DNA of 64,000 nucleotides from contig CAZYSK010000012.1 in the NCBI GenBank assembly GCA_964649415.1, positions 48,752 through 112,751 of the forward strand, read 5' to 3'. This document shows positions 1 to 8,764 of the stretch, in pieces. A program made the position numbers and the translations under genes. Origin of the DNA: CAZYSK01 sp964649415 (lineage in GTDB: Bacteria; Chloroflexota; Anaerolineae; B4-G1). Numbering within the stretch: the stretch's first letter is position 1; every line of letters begins with the position of its first letter. The notes under the pieces were generated by a model, which was given only the letters and a program-made list of their open reading frames with translations, had not been told where the DNA came from and ran no database searches.

Positions 1-267
1 CCTTTTGTTGCTCGACAGAAGGTGGGTGGCTTGGTGCTCTCCAGGGTGGGCACTGGCGTTGCCGCCGACGAGCCCTCGTTTATCGTGACCGGAGAGCGCG
101 TCCTGTGGCGCGTCCCTCTGTTCCTGGCTCTGCCTGGCCTGGGTCGCCTGGGTGAGGTCGGCGAGATCGACGTGGATGCCCAAACGGGAGAGATACTGGC
201 CGACCAGTCTACGCTGGAGCGAATCATCGAGAATGCCAGACGGATTGCTCCCGATTCCACACCATAA
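1..267 (+). CDS. Partial small protein of unknown function, 5' end outside the window
   Basis: The reading frame is open from the first base, so the start probably lies upstream; an internal GTG at 22 is possible but has no clear ribosome binding site. The visible ~88 residues include a segment ending in GEVGEIDVDAQTGEI, a PepSY-like strand-turn pattern seen in short proteins encoded beside papain-like peptidases. It overlaps the start of the frameshifted C39-type peptidase by about 35 bases, which suggests the two were co-translated as a pair. Function unknown; a partner or inhibitor role is inference from position only. Confidence 0.6.
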   Translation, partial: PFVARQKVGGLVLSRVGTGVAADEPSFIVTGERVLWRVPLFLALPGLGRLGEVGEIDVDAQTGEILADQSTLERIIENARRIAPDSTP

Positions 268-693
268 GCAGAGCCGCCCCGGCGCCTGTCTACCCGCGTG
301 TGCCCAGATGGTGTTGGGAAGCCTTGGCGGGGACTTTGCCGAGGCTCATCTGGCCCACGTGATGGGATCGTATTGGTTTGGAACTCCGGCCAGTCATGTG
401 TTGAGATTGTCTTCCCTTGGATACCGGGTGACATACGAGCGAGCCTCGTTCGAGCAATTGCGTGTCTATCTTTCACGGCAGGTGCCGTGCATTGTGTTCT
501 ACGCACCGGCGGTCTGCCATACTGGGATGAGGATGTTCCACACGCGCTTGTTGTAGCCGGGATTGAGAAGGCGATGGTCCATCTCCACGACCCAGCCTTG
601 GACACCGGTCCCACGTCAGTGGATACGGCCACATTTCTCCTTGCCTGGGCTGAGTTGGACAACTACTGCGCGACGATTGAGCCAAGCCCCTGA
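233..693 (+). pseudogene. Frameshifted papain-like (C39-type) cysteine peptidase
   Basis: Two frames together make one recognisable protein. Frame 2, from the ATG at 233, carries the catalytic cysteine block (PGACLPACAQMVLG) and continues to about QVPCIVFY near base 500. Frame 1 then continues with the conserved LPYWDEDVPHALVV block, which carries the catalytic histidine, followed by HDPALD and FLLAWAELD, and stops at 693. Joining them needs one missing base (or two extra) around 485-505. As written, neither frame holds both Cys and His, so the protein is inactive unless this is a sequencing error. It lies at the broken left edge of the rearranged region, next to a truncated gene and an IS remnant, which favours true decay. 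Confidence 0.7.
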
Positions 694-1442
694 ACTGCCA
701 GCGAACTATAGTTCCACCTCCTGTCTCCGAAATGATGTCCCGCTGCTGGAGCGATTCTTCTGCGTCGGATTCTGCGCGCCGTCGCTGCCAGACGTACAGC
801 CCACCCAGCACGGCTAACGGCAACACCACCGCCAGCCCCAGGAACCACCACGGGTCCAGCCTGGGGAGTGCCGAGAAGCGGTCGAGGTTGAGGAGGATCA
901 GTGCCGCCGCCGTCCAGACGGTCAGGAAGTTGGGGACGGCGTCCCCGGAGCGGAACAGTCGCAGCCCCGCCGTCCGCCGCCGGGTGAAGGGGTAGAACAG
1001 ATTGCTCCCCATGAAGCCGAGCTGATCCTCCAGGATGTGGGCGGCGAAGCTGAGGCCCACGACCAGCCCGGCCCATAGGGGTGTCTGGGTCGGGCTTGGG
1101 CGGCTGGCGGACTCGATCAGGGCGGCGATCCCGGTCGTCTCCAGCCCCAACGCCGCGGCCAGCGTCAGGCTGTGGGACCAGCGCCGGTGCCAGTCCAGGA
1201 AGTGGACGTGCAGGCGATCTCCCTGTCGCTCGAACCTGAACGAGGGGCCGCTGAAGATGTCGATCTTGATCTCCTCGTCGTAGGTGTGTACGAGGGGCGC
1301 GCCGATGTTGGCCCGGGCCTCGGTCGCTCTCGGCGGCTCGGAACCGGGGAGGGGGACCTGGCCGGTGTTCACGAGCGGGCCGATGCGAACTGTCACCTCA
1401 CCGTATCCTTGTGGGGACGGGGATCCTTCTGTACCTTGGCCA

Positions 1443-1474
1443 GAAACCAGGTTTTGCGGAAAAAACTTGGGTTC
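1443..1474. repeat. Palindromic element inside coding sequence, unit 1
   Basis: A 32-base inverted repeat: the left arm GAAACCAGGTTTT and the right arm (AAAACTTGGGTTC, slightly degenerate) surround GCGG. It sits in frame inside the hydrolase copy, within a 78-bp (26-codon) unit that is repeated once more downstream. Confidence 0.85.
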
Positions 1475-1520
1475 GACATCGTATCCTTGTTGGGGTGGGG
1501 ACTCCCCTCCGCGCTGGCCA

Positions 1521-1552
1521 GAAACCAGGTTTTGCGGAAAAAACCTGGTTTC
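1521..1552. repeat. Palindromic element inside coding sequence, unit 2
   Basis: A perfect version of the same palindrome: arms GAAACCAGGTTTT and AAAACCTGGTTTC. It starts exactly 78 bases after unit 1, so the reading frame is preserved. The intact gene copy has only one unit. Confidence 0.9.
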
Positions 1553-1767
1553 GACATCGTATCCTTGTTGGGGCGGGGTCTCTCTGTTCCACTGCCCCGG
1601 GTCGAAGCGCACGGTGTACTGTCGCCACAGATCGGGCCCCAGCCGGATGGTGTGCAACATGACGTTCTGCGACGTCCCGCTCTCGTAGGCCCGCCGCATC
1701 GCCTCCGCGACCTGCTGGGCGATCTGGCGCGCGTCCGGCTCCGGTCCGGGGTCAGTCTCGGGGTCGT

Positions 1768-2245
1768 CGCCGTTTTCGACCGGGCACGCTTGATGTACGT
1801 CAAGGGTGGCGCGCAGCCGATCGAGGAGTGCCGTCGCTCAGCATTATAGTACCGCATTCTCTCGTCCACAACCGTGACCAACTCGCCCTGACTCTGGGCT
1901 TCCAGAAACAGCGAGTGTCCCTTGCCTTTGAAATGTTCGTTGAAGGACTCTATCTCTGGACTGCCTTTGGCTCCCCCCAATGCATACGAGAGCCGCGACC
2001 TGTCTTTCAGAAGCAACTGCGCCGTCCATCTTTCTGCCGATCAACCGTTCCAACTCGGCGATCCGTCGCTCGTACTCAGCTACGATGCTGTCCTGCGAGA
2101 GTGTCTCTGGGCCTTTCTCGAAGAACGTTTTTTCCAGGCATTGGCCGTGTTGGGGTGAACCCCATACACTTTCGCTACTTGCGCTGGAGTTTTGGCACCA
2201 GTCAGTAACTCGGTGACTACGAGGTCAGCTTCACACAGTACCTAC
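1768..2245 (-). mobile_element. Degenerate IS3-family transposase remnant
   Basis: Read on the minus strand from about 2245, a helix-turn-helix segment (GAKTPAQVAKVYGVHPNTA) typical of IS3-family OrfA runs into a coiled segment ending LERLIGRKMDGA. After a frameshift and a large internal deletion, the OrfB C-terminus follows: PEIESFNEHF, then RMRYYNAERRHSSIG and PLTYIKR, ending near 1790. The DDE catalytic core is missing and at least two frame changes are needed, so it is dead. It abuts the truncated end of the hydrolase copy and was probably involved in the rearrangement. No terminal inverted repeats could be identified. Confidence 0.8.
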
Positions 2246-2329
2246 TGCTGCGACTCTTGGGGAAATATCCGAGTCAAGGCCCGAGCGCTGAGGGTTCGGG
2301 GTGTGCTCGCGTCTGCGCGATTTGAACAA

Positions 2330-2370
2330 TTGTACACGATATTGACATTTGTACAATCTTGTGGTACACT
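2330..2370 (+). promoter_or_regulatory. Promoter of the catabolic cluster with repeated TTGTACA operator-like sites
   Basis: TTGACA (2342-2347), a 17-base spacer and TACACT (2365-2370) form a good sigma-70 type promoter about 130 bases before the first gene. TTGTACA occurs at 2330-2336 and 2349-2355, 19 bases apart, with a weaker TGGTACA at 2362. Overlap with the -35 and spacer fits an operator. The SorC-family regulator encoded at 13646 is the obvious candidate to bind it, but that is inference. Confidence 0.65.
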
Positions 2371-2501
2371 ACGGTAGCTGAGTGGGGAGCCAGGCAAATC
2401 GTAGGTCAATACAGCAAGCACCGCTAGTCGGTGCGAGTTGGTTCTGTCGAAACGATTTGTCCCCCAGTGGAGAAAGAGAATAGAAATGAGAGGATACTTG
2501 C

Positions 2502-3569
2502 ATGCCAGATCAGATGTCCCCTGAGGAACGCTTCATAGCAGCGGCGAGCCTACAAGAACCCGATCAAGTGCCGGTGTGCCCGTGGCTGACCAGCGCATTC
2601 TACAGCGAGCATTATGGGGTTGACCACAGCCAGTGGTACTCCGACCGTGAACTCCAATTAAGGGCCATGGTTGAGTTCTATACGCGTTTTCCAGATATGC
2701 AGTACTTCCCTGGCTTCCGCGCTTCTGGTGGTTCCACCATCGAGGCCTCCGCCTTGGGTTGCGAGATTGTCACCCTTCCAGGTCAGTCTCCACATGCCAA
2801 CCCGGTCGTGCACGACCTGAGGGCCGATGTCCCCAAGCTCAAAGTGCCTGATCCTGAGAAGGATGGACGGATGCCGATAGTACTGGATCACTACTATTGG
2901 CTGGCCGAGAAACTGCCAGAACACGGCTACGAGATCACAGCCGGTTTCCTGCACGCTCCCTTCGATGTCGCTCTCCTGGTGCGGGGCGCGACCGACTTAC
3001 TCATGGAGCTGATGCTTGATCCTGAGGGCACACATACGCTCATGGAGGTCGTCACAGAGACGTGCATTATGTGGGCCAACGCCCAGTACGAAGCCTCCGG
3101 TGGCACCATGCGACACATTATGTTCTCCGATGATGCCGGGGGCCAGTTGTCGCCTAAACAGTGGTCCGAGTTCTCCGGACGCTATATCAAACGCCTGGTT
3201 GAAGGTATACCGGAGGGCGTCATCACAATCGCCCACAATTGCCATCGCGTGAGTCACATCATTGACATGTACCCGGACACCGGGATTGACGCGCTCCAAT
3301 TGGCCCCAGAGATGGACATTGGGGAGGCCAAGGCACGTATCGGCGACCGGGTGTGTCTCATTGGCAATCTCGACCCATTGCAAACCCTGGTCAGCGGCAC
3401 GCCAGATGAAGTTGACCAGGAATGTCGTGAACTGATCGCCAAGGCCGGCCCGGGCGGCGGTTATATCCTGAGTGCATCGGGGTGCCTGAACGAGGCCACG
3501 CCGCTGGGGAACATCGAGGCGATGATGCGGGCGGGAGACAAGTACGGTCGCTATCCGCTCTCCTCGTGA
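2502..3569 (+). CDS. Uroporphyrinogen decarboxylase (URO-D) family protein, methyltransferase-like
   Basis: 355 residues with the URO-D/methyltransferase fold. A GAGAGGA ribosome binding site lies seven bases before the ATG. H245-x-C247 (AHNCHR) and C328 (SASGC) match the zinc ligands of corrinoid-dependent methyltransferases such as MtaA/MtbA, whereas true HemE lacks them. No haem genes and no corrinoid protein gene are nearby. It is the first gene of the catabolic cluster, so a role in demethylating or otherwise modifying the imported substrate is more likely than haem synthesis. The exact reaction cannot be told from the sequence. Confidence 0.8.
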   Translation: MPDQMSPEERFIAAASLQEPDQVPVCPWLTSAFYSEHYGVDHSQWYSDRELQLRAMVEFYTRFPDMQYFPGFRASGGSTIEASALGCEIVTLPGQSPHANPVVHDLRADVPKLKVPDPEKDGRMPIVLDHYYWLAEKLPEHGYEITAGFLHAPFDVALLVRGATDLLMELMLDPEGTHTLMEVVTETCIMWANAQYEASGGTMRHIMFSDDAGGQLSPKQWSEFSGRYIKRLVEGIPEGVITIAHNCHRVSHIIDMYPDTGIDALQLAPEMDIGEAKARIGDRVCLIGNLDPLQTLVSGTPDEVDQECRELIAKAGPGGGYILSASGCLNEATPLGNIEAMMRAGDKYGRYPLSS

Positions 3570-3602
3570 AGCGAATCTGAAGAGACTCGGAGACGGAACG
3601 CT

Positions 3603-4643
3603 ATGAAAACAGACACGATGCGCGCCGTGGTGTACCTGGAGCCATGTGTGCTGGAGCTTCGCGATGTACCTATTCCCAGTCTCGAGCCGGATGGCATCCT
3701 GGTGCGAGTCCGCGTTGCACTGACCTGCGGCACGGACGTCAAGACGTACCGGCGGGGTCATCCCAAGGTTCCCCCGCCCACGCGGTTCGGCCACGAGTTT
3801 GCTGGCGACGTGGTGGGGGTGGGCGCTGAGGTGCAGGGATTCGAGCCTGGTATGCGTGTCGTCGCCGGGAATTCTGCGCCTTGTAACACCTGCTTCTACT
3901 GCAAACACGGCCAGCAGAACCTGTGCGACAACCTGACGGTCAATCTCGGGGCTTTCGCGGAGTATATCCACGTGCCCGGCCCCATCGTGCGCCAGAACAC
4001 GTACCAGATCCCAGACACGCTCCCCTACCGGCATGCGGCACTGATGGAACCGCTGGCCTGCGTCGTGCACGGGCAGCACCTGGTGGGGATACAGCCAGGC
4101 GATACCGTGGCCATTGTTGGGGCTGGAGGACCGATTGGGTTGATGCACTTGCAGTTGGCGCTGCGTCAGGGGGCGGCGCAAGTGATCGCCGTTGACCTCA
4201 ATGACGAACGGTTAGCAGTGGCCGAGCGCCTCGGCGCAACCTGCACCGTGAACCCCGAGCGCGATGACCCTGTTGCCGTGGCCCGGGATCTGACCGAGGG
4301 GCGCGGGGCTGACGTGGCTATCGAGAGCGCCGGCGCCAAATCAGCCTGGCTGACGGCGGTCGCTGCTGTTCGCAAGGGCGGGCGCGTGCTGTGGTTCGGG
4401 GGCCTGCCGGGCGGCACTCAGATTGAGCTAGACACGCTTCGCGTGCATTACGACGAGTTGACACTCATCGGCCCCTACCATCTCACGCCACGTGATTGCT
4501 TCCGGGCGTTGCAGTTGATTGAGCATAGCGTCATAGATGCAGATTCGCTGGTCACCCATGAGCGCCCACTGGAGCAGTTGGAGGAAGCGCTCCAGATGAT
4601 GATGGCAGGGCAGTGCGTCAAAACGGCGATCCTGCCAGGCTAG
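3603..4643 (+). CDS. Zinc-dependent MDR alcohol/polyol dehydrogenase (first of three)
   Basis: 346 residues of the medium-chain dehydrogenase family. The catalytic zinc site is predicted from C42, H64-E65 and E149; the structural zinc ligands are C94, C97, C100 and C108. The nucleotide-binding loop is GAGGPIG at 173-179. It probably oxidises a sugar, polyol or similar secondary alcohol with NAD(P)+. It follows the URO-D gene by 33 bases and is followed 13 bases later by a second dehydrogenase, so the three are surely co-transcribed. Substrate unknown. Confidence 0.88.
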   Translation: MKTDTMRAVVYLEPCVLELRDVPIPSLEPDGILVRVRVALTCGTDVKTYRRGHPKVPPPTRFGHEFAGDVVGVGAEVQGFEPGMRVVAGNSAPCNTCFYCKHGQQNLCDNLTVNLGAFAEYIHVPGPIVRQNTYQIPDTLPYRHAALMEPLACVVHGQHLVGIQPGDTVAIVGAGGPIGLMHLQLALRQGAAQVIAVDLNDERLAVAERLGATCTVNPERDDPVAVARDLTEGRGADVAIESAGAKSAWLTAVAAVRKGGRVLWFGGLPGGTQIELDTLRVHYDELTLIGPYHLTPRDCFRALQLIEHSVIDADSLVTHERPLEQLEEALQMMMAGQCVKTAILPG

Positions 4644-4656
4644 CGGAGAAAAGCCG

Positions 4657-5712
4657 ATGCCCAGAATACCCGAGACGATGAAAGTTGCGGTCTACTATAA
4701 CAACCAAGACGTGCGGTTGGAGGACCGTCCTGTGCCGCAGATCGGGCCTGGCGAGTTGCTGGTCAAGATCGAGGCTTGCGGATTGTGCGGTGGCGACACG
4801 ATGGAGTGGTATCTGGTGCACAAAGCGCCAGTCATTCTGGGGCACGAGCCGACCGGCATAGTCGTCGAGGCGGGAAAGGGCGTAGAGAAGTTCAAAGCAG
4901 GCGACCGTGTCTATATACACCATCACGTGGGGTGTATGGCCTGCCACTACTGCCTGCGTGGGGACTTCACTATGTGCGAGCACTTCACACAGGTGAATAT
5001 CGAACCAAACGCTTTCGCCGAGTACGTCCGGGTGCCGGCCGAACTGGTGCGGCTGGACACGCACCTGCTGCCCGACAACGTGTCTTTCGAGGAGGGCACT
5101 CTGATCGAGCCGCTGGCTTGCGTGCTCAAGGGGATCAAGGTGGCGGGTGTCCAGCCCGGCGATACCGTCGCGGTGATCGGCGCGGGGCTGATGGGTTTGG
5201 GGTTCATTCAGTTTGCCCGCATGTGGGGGGCAGCGAAGATCATCGCGTTCGACTTTTCGGACTGGCGTCTGGAGAAGGCGCGGAAACTGGGAGCGAACCA
5301 CATCATCAACCCCAAGCTGGAGGACGGGAAGGCCCGCCTCTTTGATCTGAACGAGGGCCGTGGAGCCGACTCAGTCATCGTGACACCGCACGAGTTAGCA
5401 CCGGTCAAGTTCGGGCTGAGCCTGGCGGGTAAGGGAGCGACAGTACATATGTTCGCCCCACCGCCGCCTGACACGGAGCTCAAGCTGGACCTCAACGATT
5501 ACTTCTTCCGCCAGCTCACGCTGACAACCACGTACTCGACGACGCACATTGAGACCCGGCAGGTGCTGGCATTCATGGCGAACGGGCGCATCGCCACGCG
5601 GGAACTGCTCACCCACCGCCTCGGGCTGGATCGGGTGGCCGACGGAATCCGGTTGCTGGAACAGGCAGGCAAGTCGTTGAAGATAGCCATTATTCCAGCT
5701 TTGACTGGGTAG
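4657..5712 (+). CDS. Zinc-dependent MDR dehydrogenase (second of three)
   Basis: 351 residues, same family as its upstream neighbour but clearly diverged from it. C44 and G62-H63-E64 form the catalytic zinc site; C93, C96, C99 and C107 are the structural zinc ligands; GAGLMG is the Rossmann loop. A cytosolic sorbitol/threonine-dehydrogenase-like reaction is expected. Two different dehydrogenases side by side suggest two oxidation steps or positions on the same carbon skeleton. The ATG at 4657 is 13 bases after the preceding stop. Substrate unknown. Confidence 0.87.
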   Translation: MPRIPETMKVAVYYNNQDVRLEDRPVPQIGPGELLVKIEACGLCGGDTMEWYLVHKAPVILGHEPTGIVVEAGKGVEKFKAGDRVYIHHHVGCMACHYCLRGDFTMCEHFTQVNIEPNAFAEYVRVPAELVRLDTHLLPDNVSFEEGTLIEPLACVLKGIKVAGVQPGDTVAVIGAGLMGLGFIQFARMWGAAKIIAFDFSDWRLEKARKLGANHIINPKLEDGKARLFDLNEGRGADSVIVTPHELAPVKFGLSLAGKGATVHMFAPPPPDTELKLDLNDYFFRQLTLTTTYSTTHIETRQVLAFMANGRIATRELLTHRLGLDRVADGIRLLEQAGKSLKIAIIPALTG

Positions 5713-5735
5713 GGGGGCGACGTAAGGACTGAGCG

Positions 5736-7163
5736 ATGGGAAAACTGAGTGTAGGGCTGGTCGGTGCCTACTTCCCGAACTTTGCGGCTGAACAGTACCG
5801 CGTCTACCCACGGGCAGTGGCGGCGCTCAGACGACTGGCCACAGAGTGGAATTTTGATCTGGTGGCGGTTGAGGCTGGTGTGCAAACAGTCGAGCAGGCC
5901 GAGACCGCCCGACGCCGACTCGAGGACGCCGGCGTTGACTTTGTGCTCATCCAGGCCAGTTCCTTCGCCACAGGTGATGTATTTCTACCCCTGGCCCAGA
6001 TGGATGTTCCCCTGGGGCTGTGGGCAGTGCCGGAGCCTTCGTTGGAGGGGGAAATCCCGCTCAACTCGTTCTGTGGACTCAACATAGTCACCAGCATCAC
6101 CCGAGTCAATCTCAGGGAGCGGCGATTTCCATTCAAGTGGTTCTACGGCGATGTTGACGACGACTGGTTTCGTCGCCGCCTTGGGCTGACGGTGCAGGCA
6201 TTGACAGCCCTGAAACAATTGCGGCAGGCACGCATTGCGCTCGTCGGTGACGTAGCGCCCGGCTTCTTCAATCTGACTTACGAACCCGAGGGTATCGAAA
6301 CACGCCTGGGTGTGCAGGTGGAGCAGGTAGCACTGGACGAGGTATTTAAGAGAGTGAAGGGGTATGAAGCGCCACGAGTATCTGCGCTGGCCGCCGAGAT
6401 AGCGGAGCGAGCCACTGAGGTAGCAGTGAGCGAGAAGTGGATGGAACGCACCGGGCGCATTGTTCTGGCGTTGCGTGACGTGGCGGACGACGGCGGGTAC
6501 AACGCCCTGGCGCTACGTTGCTGGCCCGAGTTTCAGAGCGAGTTGGGGGGCATCGGGCCGTGCGCAGCGGTGGCTTGGCTAAACGAAACAGGTTTGCCAA
6601 CCTCTTGTGAGGGTGACGTACTCGGTGCGGCCAGCATGCTCACCCTTCAACTCCTCAGCGGTGGACCGACGACACTGATGGACCTGGTGGCGGTCTTGGA
6701 GGACCAAGGACTGATCCAACTGTGGCATTGTGGGCCTGCCCCGGCCAGCCTGGCCGATCAGGCCGGCCAGCGACTTACCCATCACCCGACACTGGATCGG
6801 GCCAGCCCACCTGGGACGCCTCCTAGCGGCGTCTCATCCGACCTGGTTCTGGCACCTGGGCCAGCCACAGTCATGCGCTTCACCCCGGCCGCCGACCGCG
6901 CGTTCTTGATGTCGGTTGACGTCGTCGAAGGACCTACGCGGGGATATGATGGCAGTCGGGGATGGCTGGCCAACCTGCACATCAATGAAGAGCCGTCGGA
7001 TGTCCCGGACCTCATTGAAACGATTTCTTACCACGGCCTGCCACATCACTACCCGGTGGCCCTGGGCGACTGGGGTGACGTGTTCCGCGAGTTGGCCGCT
7101 TGGGCTGGGATAGAGGTTCTGAAGAAAGCGCCTTACAGGGATTACTTAGTCTCTCCGTCGTGA
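5736..7163 (+). CDS. L-fucose/L-arabinose isomerase-like protein
   Basis: 475 residues, the size of the fucose/arabinose isomerase family. A Rossmann-like N-terminal half opens with GLVGAYFPNF. The C-terminal half carries the conserved ALRCWPEFQSELG and TSCEGDVLGAASM segments, whose acidic residues bind the metal in this family. It should interconvert an aldose and a ketose, or be a diverged sugar-binding member, in the cytosol. Its place between two dehydrogenases and a sugar-type ABC importer supports carbohydrate catabolism. A putative hairpin (7193-7214) and a 228-base gap follow before the transporter genes. Confidence 0.78.
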   Translation: MGKLSVGLVGAYFPNFAAEQYRVYPRAVAALRRLATEWNFDLVAVEAGVQTVEQAETARRRLEDAGVDFVLIQASSFATGDVFLPLAQMDVPLGLWAVPEPSLEGEIPLNSFCGLNIVTSITRVNLRERRFPFKWFYGDVDDDWFRRRLGLTVQALTALKQLRQARIALVGDVAPGFFNLTYEPEGIETRLGVQVEQVALDEVFKRVKGYEAPRVSALAAEIAERATEVAVSEKWMERTGRIVLALRDVADDGGYNALALRCWPEFQSELGGIGPCAAVAWLNETGLPTSCEGDVLGAASMLTLQLLSGGPTTLMDLVAVLEDQGLIQLWHCGPAPASLADQAGQRLTHHPTLDRASPPGTPPSGVSSDLVLAPGPATVMRFTPAADRAFLMSVDVVEGPTRGYDGSRGWLANLHINEEPSDVPDLIETISYHGLPHHYPVALGDWGDVFRELAAWAGIEVLKKAPYRDYLVSPS

Positions 7164-7192
7164 TTATCCGAGTCACGTCGCGCCTTACCCCG

Positions 7193-7214
7193 GCTGGACC
7201 TGGCGATCCAGCCG
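7193..7214 (+). terminator. Weak hairpin after the isomerase-like gene
   Basis: GGCTGGA (7193-7199) and TCCAGCC (7208-7214) pair around an eight-base loop. There is no T-tract, so it may attenuate or only stabilise the upstream message. The 7164-7391 gap otherwise holds an isolated strong Shine-Dalgarno-like AAAGGAGGTGA near 7300. Confidence 0.3.
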
Positions 7215-7391
7215 CTGGGCGACAGATTTGATAATCCGTTGCAAGCGTGAGCGTCACCTTATGTCGCACCGGGAGCAAAGCAGATTGTGCTGAACGAAAG
7301 GAGGTGAACTATATCAGAGCACAGATACAGAGGTACAGGATACGAGTGTTCGGTTAAGTATCTATCACAAACTACAAGAAAGGAGAGAGAA

Positions 7392-8696
7392 ATGGCTCGC
7401 AAACTGTTCGTCCTGCTGGGCCTACTGATGGTTGTGGCCCTGATCCTTGGTGCCTGTGCCGAACCCACTCCAGAGCCAACTGAGGCGCCTCCAGAGGTTC
7501 CAGCCGAAGCCCCAACCGAGGCACCGACCGAGGCAGCGCTGGGTCTTCCTGGAGAACTGGCTGGCATGACGTGGGAGGAGGTCGTGGCCGCTGCCGATGG
7601 CCAGGAGGTCAACTATTGGATGTGGGGTGGCAATGACAAGATCAACGCCTGGGTGAACGGCTGGCTGGCTGACCAGTTCAAGGAGAAATACAACATCACT
7701 CTGAATCAAGTGCCAGTCGCTGGCCCCACCGAGTTCATCAACCAGGTGTTAGGCGAGAAAGAGGCTGGCCAGGATACGGACGGTGCTGTTGATATCATGT
7801 GGATCAACGGCGAGAACTTCCGCACCATGAAGGATGCCGATCTGCTCTACGGCCCATGGGCGGAACAGGTTCCTAGCAGCGACTATGTCAACTGGGATGA
7901 CCCCAGTGTGGCCAACGACTTCGGGTATCCCGTCGAGGGGTACGAGTTGCCCTACTGGAAGGCCCAGGTAGTGATAGGCTACGATACCGCCAAGCTCTCC
8001 GAGCCGCCCGGGACTATGGAGGCGCTAATTCAGTGGATCAAGGATAACCCGGGCAAGTTCACCTACCCTGCGCCGCCCGATTTCACCGGCAGCGTCTGGG
8101 TCCGCCACATGTGCTACTATGCCACAGGCGGGTATGAGCAGTTCCTGGGTGACTTCGACCAGGCGCTGTTTGATGAGAAATTCCCCGCCTGCTGGGAGCT
8201 GTTGAACGAGATCGAGCCTTACCTGTGGCGCGAGGGGGAGACCTACCCAGAAACTAATACTGCCCTGTATGAGCTCTTTGCCCAGGGCGAGGTCTGGTTC
8301 GAGATGGCCTACGGGGTTGGCGACGTTCGAGCGAAGATCGATTCGGGCAAGTATCCGGAGACGACCCGCACCTACGTCTTCGACGAAGGCACCATAGCCA
8401 ACACCAACTACACTGCCATAGCCTACAACTCCCCACACAAGGCGGCGGCGGTGGTTGCGGCCAACTTCATGGCCTCGCCAGAGGCTCAGTATAGCGCGCT
8501 CGACGCCGGTCACGGTATGCTCTCCCTGGACCCCAACCTCTTGCCTGAGGAATGGCGAGAGAAGTTTGAGACGTATCCGTTTGGCCCCGCCGTCGTGCCA
8601 TTGGATGTCTTGGCTACACATCGCCTGCCCGAGCTGCAATCGGGCTGGTTGACCGCCATCGAGGATGCCTGGCGGGAGAGTGTATTGGAGCAATAG
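7392..8696 (+). CDS. ABC transporter substrate-binding lipoprotein (YnjB-like)
   Basis: 434 residues. The signal peptide ends in a lipobox, LILGAC, so C22 would be lipidated. A Pro/Glu/Thr-rich linker (about 24-48) tethers a periplasmic-binding-protein fold, with segments such as YWMWGGNDKINAWV and DIMWINGENFRTM typical of the YnjB branch of the family 1 solute-binding proteins. A GGAGAGAG ribosome binding site precedes the ATG. It delivers substrate to the two permeases and ATPase encoded next. The ligand of YnjB-type proteins is poorly defined; context suggests a sugar-like or nucleoside-like compound. Confidence 0.88.
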   Translation: MARKLFVLLGLLMVVALILGACAEPTPEPTEAPPEVPAEAPTEAPTEAALGLPGELAGMTWEEVVAAADGQEVNYWMWGGNDKINAWVNGWLADQFKEKYNITLNQVPVAGPTEFINQVLGEKEAGQDTDGAVDIMWINGENFRTMKDADLLYGPWAEQVPSSDYVNWDDPSVANDFGYPVEGYELPYWKAQVVIGYDTAKLSEPPGTMEALIQWIKDNPGKFTYPAPPDFTGSVWVRHMCYYATGGYEQFLGDFDQALFDEKFPACWELLNEIEPYLWREGETYPETNTALYELFAQGEVWFEMAYGVGDVRAKIDSGKYPETTRTYVFDEGTIANTNYTAIAYNSPHKAAAVVAANFMASPEAQYSALDAGHGMLSLDPNLLPEEWREKFETYPFGPAVVPLDVLATHRLPELQSGWLTAIEDAWRESVLEQ

Positions 8697-8764
8697 GGCG
8701 TCGTTTTCGATTGGGGGAGGAGGTTCCCCCTCCTTCCCCAATTCGCAACCTCGGGAGGTGATTT

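Larger units (their letters stand above)
715..1767 (-). pseudogene. Truncated copy of the membrane-bound hydrolase gene
   Basis: This is a near-identical second copy of the gene at 21621-22772. The N-terminal ~70 residues, including the HFITG start region, are missing: homology begins at the equivalent of DPGPEPDAR near base 1767, where IS3-remnant sequence takes over. The rest, including the HFLDWHRRWSHS motif and the AAHILEDQLGFMGSNLF segment, is still an open frame. The natural C-terminus is lost too; the frame runs on to 473 across unrelated antisense sequence. It carries one more 78-bp in-frame repeat unit than the intact copy. The open frame and few substitutions suggest a recent duplication. 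Confidence 0.85.
721..1767 (-). repeat. Left copy of a ~1 kb direct repeat flanking the catabolic cluster
   Basis: Bases 721-1767 match 21641-22609 in the same orientation, at a constant offset of 20,920 bases up to the extra 78-bp unit and 20,842 after it. Differences are scattered single substitutions. The repeat could support RecA-dependent deletion or amplification of the ~20 kb between. Confidence 0.9.

Noticed and set aside
473..1699. Long minus-strand frame taken as a full 408-residue protein
   Set aside because: Only 715-1699 is homologous to the intact hydrolase; the remainder is antisense to the C39 pseudogene.
7301..7361. Perfect Shine-Dalgarno-like AAAGGAGGTGA with a possible 17-codon leader ORF (GTG start) before the transporter genes
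   Set aside because: The only start overlaps the binding site itself and the peptide has no features; left as an oddity.
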